In this document: one piece after another, positions 17,184-24,756 of the stretch
How the letters are laid out: the number at the start of each line of letters is the position of its first letter
Numbering within the stretch: the stretch's first letter is position 1
Assembly (NCBI RefSeq): GCF_918698115.1
Contig: NZ_CAKKLV010000013.1
Span: forward strand, 62,001-126,000
Length of the DNA stretch: 64,000 nt
Direction of reading: 5' to 3'
DNA from: Peribacillus sp. Bi96
GTDB lineage: Bacteria; Bacillota; Bacilli; Bacillales; DSM-1321
Program-made: the position numbers and the translations under genes
The notes under the pieces: generated by a model
The model's database searches: none
Told to the model about the DNA's origin: nothing
What the model saw: only the letters and a program-made list of their open reading frames with translations

Positions 17184-18377
17184 ATGGACGTTTTTGTGCG
17201 CCAGAATGATTCCTTATGGTATTATAGCCAATTATTCAAGGTGAATTACCAACTTATCATTGATTCCAATAGTGGGAGTGATCCACTTGCCCTCAAGATA
17301 GGCCAGCAAATTAAAATTCCTGGATTTACGACGACCGGCTATAAGATTAAGCAAGGGGATTCTTTATGGGCAATTGCAAAATCACGTAATCTTTCTTTGG
17401 ATGCCTTATTCTTGGTTAATCCTAATCTCAATCCCAGTGCCTTGCAAGTTGGTCAGACGATTTCTGTGCCATTAAGAATTACGTGGAGGCTCATTCAAGG
17501 AAACCAAAAATATGACTATGAGACGATGGTGACTGATGTAAGACGCTTGAAAAGTATCTATCCTTTTATTAAAACATCCCCGATTGGAGAAACAGTGCTA
17601 GGAAGGGATATCCCAGAAGTGCTGATTGGGAACGGTGACAAGCGAGTACACTATAACGGTTCATTTCATGCGAATGAGTGGATTACTACCCCTGTGATTA
17701 TGACCTTTTTAAACGATTACTTGCTGTCAATCACGAATCAAACTGCCATACGAGGTCTATCTCTTTTTCCTTTATACCAACAGGCGATGCTTTCGATCGT
17801 CCCAATGGTGAATCCCGACGGAGTGGAGTTGGTTCAAAAAGGCCCGCCTGCCGATGAGTCTTTGAAAAGACAGCTCGTGGAATGGAATAATGGCAGCGAA
17901 GACTTCTCTGGCTGGAAAGCCAATATTAACGGGGTGGATCTGAATGATCAATTTCCCGCCAAATGGGAGCTGGAACAAGAACGCAATAATGTAACGGAGC
18001 CTGGTCCGGCAAATTATTCTGGGGAAGGACCACTTACGCAGCCTGAAGCCATTGGAATGGCAGAGCTGACTAGAAAACGTGATTTTGACAAGGTCCTTGC
18101 TTTCCATACTCAAGGGGAGGTCATTTATTGGGGGTTTGAAGGTTTGGAACCGCCAGAGTCCGAAACGATAGTCAATGAGTTTGCGAGGGTCAGTGGATAT
18201 GAACCTGTCAAATCCGCCAATAGTTACGCAGGGTATAAGGATTGGTACATTCAGGATTGGCGCAGACCTGGATTTACTGTGGAGCTGGGCAAAGGAACCA
18301 ACCCACTCCCTTTATCACAGTTCGATGAGATTTATCAGAAGACGCTTGGGATTTTCTTAGCAGGTATGTATATGTGA
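17184..18377 (+). CDS. LysM-M14 peptidase (gamma-D-glutamyl-diamino acid endopeptidase I, YqgT-like)
   Basis: 397 aa without a signal peptide. Two LysM peptidoglycan-binding repeats (about residues 2-47 and 51-96; the second reads YKIKQGDSLWAIAKSRNLSL) are followed by an M14 zinc carboxypeptidase domain. Zinc ligands are H and E in GSFHANEW and H in AFHTQGEVIYW; the catalytic glutamate is in FTVELGKGTNP. The layout matches B. subtilis YqgT and the Lysinibacillus sphaericus endopeptidase I, which cleave the D-Glu-meso-DAP bond of muropeptides, often during sporulation or peptide recycling. AGAGGAGGTG lies at ideal spacing before the ATG. Confidence 0.92.
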   Translation: MDVFVRQNDSLWYYSQLFKVNYQLIIDSNSGSDPLALKIGQQIKIPGFTTTGYKIKQGDSLWAIAKSRNLSLDALFLVNPNLNPSALQVGQTISVPLRITWRLIQGNQKYDYETMVTDVRRLKSIYPFIKTSPIGETVLGRDIPEVLIGNGDKRVHYNGSFHANEWITTPVIMTFLNDYLLSITNQTAIRGLSLFPLYQQAMLSIVPMVNPDGVELVQKGPPADESLKRQLVEWNNGSEDFSGWKANINGVDLNDQFPAKWELEQERNNVTEPGPANYSGEGPLTQPEAIGMAELTRKRDFDKVLAFHTQGEVIYWGFEGLEPPESETIVNEFARVSGYEPVKSANSYAGYKDWYIQDWRRPGFTVELGKGTNPLPLSQFDEIYQKTLGIFLAGMYM

Positions 18378-18390
18378 AATTTGACCAAAT

Positions 18391-18432
18391 GAAAAAGCTC
18401 AACTCCGTGTACATGGGGGAAGAGCTTTTTAG
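18391..18432. terminator. Bidirectional terminator
   Basis: AAAAAGCTC pairs with GAGCTTTTT and the stem continues with CTCC/GGGG inside. It has T-runs on both strands and so can end both the endopeptidase transcript and the candidate minus-strand RNA starting near 18690. Confidence 0.8.
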
Positions 18433-18690
18433 TCTTATAAACTATTACACTAGAAACGATGAGGGCTGCTGCAAAAAATAAGTAAAGTTATGCTTTACTT
18501 ATCGATTGCATGGTATCTCGCCTTTAAGCCTGAAAAGTAACGGTCCTTATCCAAGATTGGTCCTTATATTGCAGCCCTATCAACCAAAAGGTCTTCTAAT
18601 AGTTTTACGGTAAAGAAGTTTGACTCCTTTAGCGCTAGTATTGGCCCCACCTACGCCAGATACTTTGACGGCCACGCATGCCATCCAACC
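18433..18690 (-). ncRNA. Candidate small RNA carrying two-hairpin element, copy A
   Basis: On the minus strand a promoter TTGTAA-N17-TATAAT (18726-18698), with a CRE in its spacer, would start a transcript near 18690. Its 5' end is the element at 18691-18638, which folds as GATGGC-loop-GCCGTC followed by GTAT-bulge-TGGC-loop-GCCA-ATAC. The RNA would then include the 18462-18578 structure and end at the terminator at 18432-18391. A second copy of the element (27968-27915) has compensatory changes in the stem. The small ORF through this region has no ribosome site. This is a prediction from sequence only. Confidence 0.4.
18462..18578. repeat. Structured intergenic element with AGGGCTGC/GCAGCCCT ends
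   Basis: AGGGCTGC (18462-18469) pairs with GCAGCCCT (18571-18578), extended by AA/TT with a small bulge. It encloses a hairpin AAGTAAAG-TTATG-CTTTACTT. The 117-bp unit has no ORF. It could be a structured RNA or the trace of a small palindromic insertion. Confidence 0.5.
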
Positions 18691-18697
18691 TAATTTC

Positions 18698-18726
18698 ATT
18701 ATAATAGAAAGCGCTTACATTTACAA
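18698..18726 (-). promoter_or_regulatory. SigA-type promoter with CRE in the spacer
   Basis: Minus strand: TTGTAA, a 17-base spacer, then TATAAT. The plus-strand AGAAAGCGCTTACA (18706-18719) in the spacer fits the CcpA CRE at all defined positions but the first. No gene with a ribosome site lies directly downstream, which points to a non-coding transcript. Confidence 0.6.
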
Positions 18727-18824
18727 AATTAATCGTAATGCAAATTTCGACATTCTCATCTGTGTCCCCTTATCAGTAGGGGGAATGGTCATTTTACTGA
18801 TAAGGGGTCCCTTATAGAATCCGG

Positions 18825-19148
18825 TTAATGCGCAATGAATTCCTGCAACTTCTGAGTTAAGCCACCACTGCCAAATTTAATGAGCGTTGTCTTTCCGCTT
18901 TCTGGTTCGGGTTTAGAAGCGAATTCCAAAAAGGCTAAAAGGTTAATCCGGCGGTAAAGGATATGGACAATGCCATACTCATAGAACCAATGATCGATCG
19001 TATTGTAAACCCCTCTATTCAGTCCATATTGCTGCTGGCACCAATGGAAAAATATTCGGTCAGGCAGATTAAGGTGCTCCATATATTCTAGGCGTCCATT
19101 TTGCCTCTCCTTCATAGGGGAAATGGACCTCAGCGCTTCCTTTTGCAT
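18825..19148 (-). CDS. Hypothetical protein (107 aa)
   Basis: Not recognised. The reading frame begins with ATG behind GGAGGGAGGAATATACT, a good ribosome site, which supports it being a real gene. The protein is soluble and rich in aromatic residues in the middle (DRIFFHWCQQQYGLNRGV, DHWFYEYGIVHILYRRI), with no signal peptide, membrane segment or known motif. It lies alone between the candidate small RNA region and purT, facing away from purT. Codon use looks like that of its neighbours. Confidence 0.6.
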   Translation of the reverse strand: MQKEALRSISPMKERQNGRLEYMEHLNLPDRIFFHWCQQQYGLNRGVYNTIDHWFYEYGIVHILYRRINLLAFLEFASKPEPESGKTTLIKFGSGGLTQKLQEFIAH

Positions 19149-19343
19149 AGTATATTCCTCCCTCCTTGATAAAAACGAAAAGACTCCCTATTCATGTTGA
19201 ATAGAGAGCCTCCAGTGAACTAGTCAGCTTATATATTTTCCTGATATGAAAAAAGTATAAAGTGTATTATTCGTATTTGTCAAGTTGGTTTTTAAAATAC
19301 TGAAATAAATATGTTTATTTAATATTTATTGGGTAATTTAATT

Positions 19344-19393
19344 GTAAATACGAATGAAATTTAATGTTTATTCAATTATAGTTCGTATATAAT
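19344..19393 (+). promoter_or_regulatory. Putative PurR control site and purT promoter
   Basis: Two inverted CGAA-centred boxes (AAATACGAATG near 19346 and the complement of ATACGAACTATAA near 19376-19390) resemble paired PurBoxes, though the distance between cores (28 bp) is a little longer than usual. The second overlaps a TATAAT at 19388-19393 that has only a weak -35. Repression of purT by PurR would fit. Confidence 0.4.
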
Positions 19394-19425
19394 AGTTTTT
19401 AAGGATATGGAGGAGGAGAGGCTGA

Positions 19426-20583
19426 ATGTATAAATCCAAAAAGATTTTATTATTGGGCTCGGGTGAATTGGGGAAAGAGGTCATACTTGAAGCACAGCGT
19501 CTTGGTGTAGAGACAGTTGCCGTAGACCGCTATGAACAAGCCCCTGCCATGCAAGTTGCTCATCGAAGCTATGTCATCGATATGCTGGATGCAGTACAAC
19601 TAAGGGGAATTATAGAAAAAGAACAACCTGATTTGATTGTACCGGAAATCGAAGCCATTGCTACATCTGAATTAGTTAAATTGGAAGAGGAAGGTTTTCA
19701 TGTCATTCCGACGGCAAGAGCGGCTAAATTAACAATGGATCGTGAAGGAATCAGGAGGTTGGCTTCTGAAACGCTGGAGATTCCAACTGCTGCCTACAAA
19801 TTCGCTGATACATATGAAGAATTTGTCCAAGCTGCCAAAGAAGTTGGGTTTCCCAATGTCGTAAAACCGCTGATGAGTTCTTCAGGGAAAGGGCAAAGTG
19901 TTTGCCGAACGGAAGAAGATCTGGAAGAATGCTGGGGAATCGCCATGGAAGGCGGCCGTGTTCAAAATGGACGAGTGATCATTGAAGAATATATCCATTT
20001 TGATTCAGAAATCACCTTGCTTACAGTTCGTGCCGTAAACGGAACGATGTTTTGTGCTCCCATCGGTCACATTCAACAGGGCGGGGATTATATTGAATCC
20101 TGGCAGCCGCATAATATGACGAAAGCACAAATAATAGAAGCGAAAAGGATTGCCCATGCCATTACAGATGAACTTGGAGGGTATGGATTATTTGGGGTCG
20201 AGCTTTTCCTTTCAGGGGATAAAGTCTATTTCAGTGAAGTATCCCCACGTCCGCATGATACGGGGCTAGTAACATTAGTGACTCAGAACTTGTCGGAGTT
20301 TGCCTTGCATGTTCGAGCGATTCTAGGATTTCCTATCCCTGAAATCAAGTTGATCACACCAGGGGCGAGCCGTCCATTGAAAGCACCAGTTGAGTTATCC
20401 GAATATTCTATAGTCGGTGTTGAAAAAGCTTTGGCTTTACCGAATACACAAGTGCGTCTCTTCGGAAAACCAGTCACCAAGGTAGGGAGAAGGGTCGCTG
20501 TCGCCCTATCATATGCTGATTCAATCGAAGTAGCGAGAGTGAATGCAGCCCGTGCTTTGGAATGTTTAGGCGTAGAGAAATAA
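19426..20583 (+). CDS. purT: Formate-dependent phosphoribosylglycinamide formyltransferase PurT
   Basis: 385 aa ATP-grasp enzyme that converts GAR, formate and ATP to formyl-GAR in purine synthesis, the tetrahydrofolate-independent alternative to PurN. The N-terminal Rossmann-like part has [20 protein letters not shown]; the ATP-grasp domain includes [31 protein letters not shown] and the metal-binding [20 protein letters not shown]. Length and motifs match B. subtilis and E. coli PurT. GGAGGAGAGG precedes the ATG. PurR-like boxes lie upstream. It is a single-gene unit with its own terminator. Confidence 0.96.
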   Translation: MYKSKKILLLGSGELGKEVILEAQRLGVETVAVDRYEQAPAMQVAHRSYVIDMLDAVQLRGIIEKEQPDLIVPEIEAIATSELVKLEEEGFHVIPTARAAKLTMDREGIRRLASETLEIPTAAYKFADTYEEFVQAAKEVGFPNVVKPLMSSSGKGQSVCRTEEDLEECWGIAMEGGRVQNGRVIIEEYIHFDSEITLLTVRAVNGTMFCAPIGHIQQGGDYIESWQPHNMTKAQIIEAKRIAHAITDELGGYGLFGVELFLSGDKVYFSEVSPRPHDTGLVTLVTQNLSEFALHVRAILGFPIPEIKLITPGASRPLKAPVELSEYSIVGVEKALALPNTQVRLFGKPVTKVGRRVAVALSYADSIEVARVNAARALECLGVEK

Positions 20584-20588
20584 CAGCG

Positions 20589-20619
20589 AAAAGCGCTCTG
20601 TGATTGGAGCGCTTTTTTT
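20589..20619 (+). terminator. purT terminator
   Basis: AAAAGCGCTC pairs with GAGCGCTTTT around an 8-base loop, followed by a T-run. Confidence 0.9.
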
Positions 20620-21059
20620 ATAGCTAAAATGTCCTTCACCGCGGTTAATCCAATAACCAAACCTTCTTCGACTTACGTTTTGTCCAGTTACGGTAAGGAT
20701 CAGAATAACACTAATCGCCTAGCTCTTTAAGGGACTCCCACCTTTTTAAGCCTTTTCATCTGGAAAATTCATCAGATGTAGCGGAACCGGCATCGCCGCC
20801 TTCATACTTCCTTCATTCATCACCATAGGAAATCGTTTCGTGCGTTCCTTATTGGCCGTATCATTAATAAAATCCACTAGAACATCCTTCATGCTAGAGT
20901 TGATGGATGATAGTTCCACTCCTCTCATCCAGTAAAATGGCCCCCATTAGTGATGGTTTCCATCTTTCCCCTGGAACTATATGGCATCCTTAACCGTTTA
21001 AGGAATGGACAAAAGCATATAAGGTATACAATCACGTGTCAAGTTGCCTTTACCTTGTC
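20620..21059. other. Intergenic region upstream of the phosphatase gene
   Basis: No supported gene. A minus-strand ORF at 20746-20928 (60 codons, including the stretch MKAAMPVPLHLMNFPDEK) could be a gene remnant or a small protein started at a GTG behind GAGAGGA, but I do not recognise it and it lacks a clear ribosome site at the annotated ATG. Confidence 0.4.
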
Positions 21060-21097
21060 TTAACAATAATCCACTGCATTTTTACAATGCCTTGATA
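21060..21097 (+). promoter_or_regulatory. Putative Pho box
   Basis: TTAACA (21060), TTTACA (21081) and TTGATA (21092) resemble TTAACA-type PhoP repeats with 11-bp phasing (the first two are 21 bp, about two turns, apart). The site lies 65-100 bp upstream of the alkaline phosphatase start and predicts phosphate-starvation control. Confidence 0.55.
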
Positions 21098-21161
21098 TAG
21101 TGTTCATCTTCTTCACTTATAGTTTAATTAAATATTCAAACATTAAAGGGAGGTCATTTAT

Positions 21162-22529
21162 ATGAATTATGCATGGAGTAAAAAGGTTTTGCCGATTACC
21201 CTCGTTTCGGCCTTAGCATTTGGAAGTTTAACATGGTCCGCTGAGGATCGTGTTTCGGCAAAGGAAAAGCCTAAAAATGATCCGGAAATCAGGAACGTCA
21301 TTTTCATGATAGGTGACGGTATGGGGGTGTCATATACCTCCGCTTACCGTTATTTAAAAGATAACCCAGGTACTATGGTGGCAGAAAGGACGGAGTTTGA
21401 TAAATACTTGGTTGGCCAGCAGATGACCTACCCTGAAGACTCTGCACAAAATATAACGGATTCAGCTTCAGCAGCAACAGCAATGTCTTCCGGCGTGAAG
21501 ACTTATAATGCTGCGATTGCAGTGGATAATGATAAATCTGAAGTCAAAACCGTATTGGAAGCAGCAAAGGGTAAAGGAAAAGCGACTGGATTGGTTGCCA
21601 CTTCTGAAATTACTCATGCAACACCGGCATCTTTTGGTGCTCATGATGAAAATCGAAAAAACATGAATTCAATTGCAGACGATTATTATAATGAATTAAT
21701 CAAGGGTGAACATAAAATCGACGTCCTGTTGGGCGGCGGGAAATCCAATTTTGTCAGGCCGGACATCAATTTGGCGAAAGCCTTCAAAAAAGACGGTTAC
21801 AGTTATGTGACTGATAAAAAGCAAATGCTCAAGGACAAAAATGAACAGGTCCTAGGTTTATTCGCTTCAGAAGGACTCCCGAAAATGATTGACCGCCCAA
21901 ATGAAACGCCTTCTTTGGAAGACATGACAAGCTCGGCGATCAAGCGATTGAATAAAAATAAAGATGGATTCTTCTTGATGGTCGAAGGAAGCCAGGTCGA
22001 TTGGGCAGGACATGATAATGATATCGTAGGTGCAATGAGTGAAATGGAAGACTTTGAAAAAGCATATAAAGCGGCAATAGAATTCGCGAAGAAAGACAAA
22101 CATACATTGGTGGTGGCTACTGCCGATCACTCTACAGGAGGATTCTCGATCGGAGCTAAAGGAATATATAACTGGTACGGTGAACCGATCAAGGCAGCCA
22201 AACGCACCCCAGACTTCATGGCGGATGCCATCGTAAAAGGGGCGGATGTTGAAAAGACATTAAAGCAATATATCAATCAAAATAAAGTGAAGCTGACTAA
22301 CGAAGAAATCAAAACAGTAACAGAAGCTGCCAAAACAAAAAATGTGACGAACGTCGATAATGCCATAGAAGCCATATTCGATAATCGGACTAATACTGCG
22401 TGGACTACAGGAGGACACACGGGTGAAGATGTACCGGTCTACGCGTACGGACCATATAAAGAACGTTTTGCCGGGCAGGTCGATAACACGGATCATGCCA
22501 AAATCATCTTCGATCTATTAAAGAAGTAA
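21162..22529 (+). CDS. Secreted alkaline phosphatase
   Basis: 455 aa, PhoA/PhoB-type alkaline phosphatase that releases phosphate from extracellular monoesters. A signal peptide (about 1-32, cleavage after RVSA) is followed by the mature enzyme. The metal site starts with IFMIGDGMG, the nucleophilic serine (about residue 101) is in TDSASAATAMSSG, and further zinc/magnesium ligands are in HATPASFGAH, VEGSQVDWAGHDND, ATADHSTGGF and TGGHTGEDVPV. The AGGGAGG site fits the ATG. A Pho-box-like site is upstream, and a secreted DUF4352-like protein follows after 22 bp, probably in the same operon. Which B. subtilis paralogue it corresponds to is not decided, so no symbol is given. Confidence 0.95.
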   Translation: MNYAWSKKVLPITLVSALAFGSLTWSAEDRVSAKEKPKNDPEIRNVIFMIGDGMGVSYTSAYRYLKDNPGTMVAERTEFDKYLVGQQMTYPEDSAQNITDSASAATAMSSGVKTYNAAIAVDNDKSEVKTVLEAAKGKGKATGLVATSEITHATPASFGAHDENRKNMNSIADDYYNELIKGEHKIDVLLGGGKSNFVRPDINLAKAFKKDGYSYVTDKKQMLKDKNEQVLGLFASEGLPKMIDRPNETPSLEDMTSSAIKRLNKNKDGFFLMVEGSQVDWAGHDNDIVGAMSEMEDFEKAYKAAIEFAKKDKHTLVVATADHSTGGFSIGAKGIYNWYGEPIKAAKRTPDFMADAIVKGADVEKTLKQYINQNKVKLTNEEIKTVTEAAKTKNVTNVDNAIEAIFDNRTNTAWTTGGHTGEDVPVYAYGPYKERFAGQVDNTDHAKIIFDLLKK

Positions 22530-22551
22530 TAACACTTCAGGGAGGGATTCA

Positions 22552-23199
22552 ATGAACAGACTGATGATAGGTGCCCTGTTATTAACGGCATTTGGTGCTC
22601 TTAATACCCAACCAGCTTACGAAGAAGAAACGACAGCTAAAGAAAAAACAGAGGAAATTGAACGACCATTGATAAAAAAGGATGTCTATGTTCCGAATCC
22701 ACAGCTTCCTGATGATATTAAACTGAACCAAATCGGCCAAAGCGCCTCCGATGAAAAAGGCGATTTAACATTGAAATCCTATAAAAAAGTGAATGAAATG
22801 TTGAATGTTGGTCCAATCGAGATTAAGGTCAAAGAAATGAAAGTGATGCATGTTACCCCTGATTACAGCATGATTGATTTCTTTCATGGCTATACGCATG
22901 ATGAAGATTTCGATATCGTAAAAGTGAACGTAGATATCAAGAACAATTCGGATAAAAAAATCAAGTTTTCCCCAGTTGCTTTCCTTGAAACAGACGGCGG
23001 AGAACATCTGACATGGGAAGATGACATCTACTTAGAAGAACTTACTGGTGAAATAGAAGGAAATGGTTCAAAAAGTGGAAACATTGGTTTCATTCTAAGT
23101 GAGGGAAACATAAAGGGCATATCCCTCATGACAAGTGATGCGGTGGATGAAGAAGAGGAAGTTCTTGCAAAAGGCAAGTCAGTTGAATTCTCTTTTTAA
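22552..23199 (+). CDS. Secreted DUF4352-like protein
   Basis: 215 aa behind AGGGAGGG at good spacing. A short signal peptide (MIGALLLTAFGALNTQPA) is followed by an acidic, Lys/Glu-rich linker and an immunoglobulin-like beta domain with VKVNVDIKNNSDKKIKFSPV and GSKSGNIGFILSEG, the DUF4352/telokin-like pattern in which a hydrophobic strand is followed by N-N-S/D. No lipobox cysteine is present, so it should be released or wall-associated. Its gene starts 22 bp after the alkaline phosphatase gene and may share its phosphate control. Its role is unknown. Confidence 0.7.
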   Translation: MNRLMIGALLLTAFGALNTQPAYEEETTAKEKTEEIERPLIKKDVYVPNPQLPDDIKLNQIGQSASDEKGDLTLKSYKKVNEMLNVGPIEIKVKEMKVMHVTPDYSMIDFFHGYTHDEDFDIVKVNVDIKNNSDKKIKFSPVAFLETDGGEHLTWEDDIYLEELTGEIEGNGSKSGNIGFILSEGNIKGISLMTSDAVDEEEEVLAKGKSVEFSF

Positions 23200-23305
23200 A
23201 GGATATAGTGTATGAATGCCTTCGGAAAATCAAATACTATAACAAGTGATAGGGTTTCTTATCACTGAACGGAATATCCAAATCCTAATGATGAGGTGAC
23301 ACAGA

Positions 23306-23458
23306 ATGAGCTATAAAGATCAATTAGATCCACATTCTCAAAAGTTTCACCATAATTGGACAAGACCTAAGCGTTCAAATTCTCAAGTTAATGGCCATAC
23401 GCAAGAATCGCAAACAAACATTATACTAAGAAGCAATGCAAAGGCTCACAAGTGGTAA
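23306..23458 (+). CDS. YpzG-family small protein (50 aa)
   Basis: 50-codon ORF with GATGAGGTGA before the ATG. It reads MSYKDQLDPHSQKFHHNWTR, then PKRSNSQVNGHTQESQ and ends NAKAHKW. This is the pattern of the YpzG family (PF14139; N-W-x-R-PK-S-x-QVNG-TQ and a terminal A-W). The family occurs in Bacillus; its function is unknown. It is hydrophilic and carries no signal peptide. A terminator follows at once, so it is probably monocistronic. Confidence 0.8.
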   Translation: MSYKDQLDPHSQKFHHNWTRPKRSNSQVNGHTQESQTNIILRSNAKAHKW

Positions 23459-23472
23459 CGGATATTTCTGAT

Positions 23473-23508
23473 AAAGAAGGAGGCTCTTCGCGAGTCTTCT
23501 TCTTTATA
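23473..23508 (+). terminator. Terminator after the YpzG-like gene
   Basis: AAAGAAGGAGGCTC pairs with GAGTCTTCTTCTTT with two G-U pairs around a TTCGC loop, followed by an AT-rich tract. Confidence 0.75.
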
Positions 23509-23708
23509 TTTAATGGCTAAACAAACATAGGAATTGGAATGGAACCCTAATTAAGGCATGCATGGCTTTTCGTTCATAATTATGATACCATTTACCTTTA
23601 AGAATAAAGCAACTTTGGGCTTTGTGCCTGACGAAATTTATTCATCACCGGAGTTTAGATAATCCGATTGAGAGTTTCACCTTATACAAATAGAGGACGT
23701 GAATTGTA

Positions 23709-24083
23709 ATGATAAATATTGAAATCCCTGCAGCGGATATAAGCATTAAACAAAGAAAACAAGTGATAGAAGGAGACGAAGCTGTCATTCCGGAAATCTA
23801 CGGGTTTATCGATTTTCATTTGATTCCCCGCGATAAAGGCGGCATCATCTTGTTTTACAATGAAAAAGATGAGCTGATTTTTGTAGGGAAAGCTCGTAAA
23901 TTAAGACCAAGGGTCAAGAAGCATTTCGAGGATAATGTTTCTCCGATTAAAGAGCATCGTAATGAAGTCAAGAAAATTGACATTCTTATAGTCGAAGATG
24001 CTATGGAACGTGAAATCTATGAAACGTACATGATCAATACACTTCATGCTAAATACAACGTCGACAAAGTGTTTTATAAATAA
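23709..24083 (+). CDS. GIY-YIG-like nuclease, UvrC N-terminal type (YurQ-like)
   Basis: 124 aa resembling the first domain of UvrC and B. subtilis YurQ. The segment GGIILFYNEKDELIFVGKAR aligns with the GVYLF--E---IYVGKA core of UvrC; the following LRPRVKKHF supplies the conserved arginine, and AMEREIYETYMINTLHAKYN the glutamate region. The two tyrosines of the GIY-YIG signature are replaced (GII and IFVG), so the active site may be altered. The helicase-interacting and helix-hairpin-helix parts of UvrC are absent. GAGGACGTG precedes the ATG. Nuclease activity is an inference from the family. Confidence 0.8.
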   Translation: MINIEIPAADISIKQRKQVIEGDEAVIPEIYGFIDFHLIPRDKGGIILFYNEKDELIFVGKARKLRPRVKKHFEDNVSPIKEHRNEVKKIDILIVEDAMEREIYETYMINTLHAKYNVDKVFYK

Positions 24084-24121
24084 TAAAAAAAGCTGGCTGC
24101 TCATGCAATCAGCTTTTTTTG
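24084..24121 (+). terminator. Terminator after the YurQ-like gene
   Basis: AAAAAGCTG pairs with CAGCTTTTT around a 15-base loop, followed by T. Confidence 0.85.
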
Positions 24122-24234
24122 TGTTACATCCAATGCTCAAAAAATGTCCGTATATTTACAGTTACTTGATGTGAGGTTAACATTGTTGGTTTATATTTGA
24201 AGTATTCCACCATTACGCTTTCAGGAGGTTACTA

Positions 24235-24405
24235 TTGAAGAAAATACTTTGTAAAAAGGTGTTGGTTATCTCGGTAGGGACAGTGATTGCCTTTGGGAAT
24301 TTAACATGGTCCGTGTCACAAGCTTCTAAACAGGCGAAACAGCGAGAGATTAAATCTTTTGAACAAGAAACGGTAAAATCTTCAAGGTGGGATATGGGAG
24401 AATGA
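24235..24405 (+). CDS. Small secreted peptide with a phosphatase-like leader (56 aa)
   Basis: 56 codons from a TTG at 24235 with AGGAGG exactly 6 bases upstream. It begins with a basic, hydrophobic leader (KKVLVISVGTVIAFGNLTWS) and a possible signal-peptidase site after SVSQA, leaving about 26 charged residues. The leader resembles that of the alkaline phosphatase in this window (LVSALAFGSLTWSA), so the ORF may derive from the 5' end of a lost phosphatase paralogue or encode a short secreted peptide. No function can be assigned. Confidence 0.5.
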   Translation: MKKILCKKVLVISVGTVIAFGNLTWSVSQASKQAKQREIKSFEQETVKSSRWDMGE

Positions 24406-24644
24406 GCAAATAGTCCAATGAAATAGGCTGCTCGATGATGCAGCTTAGTGTTATATGAGGGTACAATACATGAATAAAAGCACTGGAGGTTCTTTACACA
24501 TGCTGTTATGTGTGAATGGGCTTCCATTTATTTTTGTTATTAATTATGAACAATGTTGTACCTATATGATTAATAACTCCAATGGGCTAAAACTTTAAAA
24601 AGGAGTAATGAAATCCTATAAATATTTTGAATAAAACTTGCAAA

Positions 24645-24659
24645 TAGTAATGATTACGT
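24645..24659. promoter_or_regulatory. Zur box 1
   Basis: TAGTAATGATTACGT differs at two outer positions from the Zur consensus TCGTAATNATTACGA. It lies about 100 bp upstream of the metallochaperone gene. Confidence 0.7.
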
Positions 24660-24702
24660 TTTATTATTAAAGAGTGCTTTTTTTGTGATAGGTAATTACG
24701 AA

Positions 24703-24731
24703 ACTCAAATCGTAATGTTTACGATTTGAGT
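24703..24731. promoter_or_regulatory. Zur box 2, 29-bp perfect palindrome
   Basis: ACTCAAATCGTAA (24703-24715) and TTACGATTTGAGT (24719-24731) are exact inverse repeats around TGT, containing the Zur core ATCGTAA--TTACGAT. The site ends 25 bp before the start codon of the metallochaperone gene. Confidence 0.85.
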
Positions 24732-24756
24732 TTAGCAAGTAAAGGAGTGGTAAGGA

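Noticed and set aside
18620-18817. 65-codon plus-strand ORF over repeat element A
   Set aside because: No ribosome site; the region is better explained by a minus-strand promoter and a two-hairpin element.
24213-24527. 104-codon minus-strand ORF opposite the small secreted peptide
   Set aside because: Shadow frame without ribosome site; the plus-strand ORF has an ideal AGGAGG.
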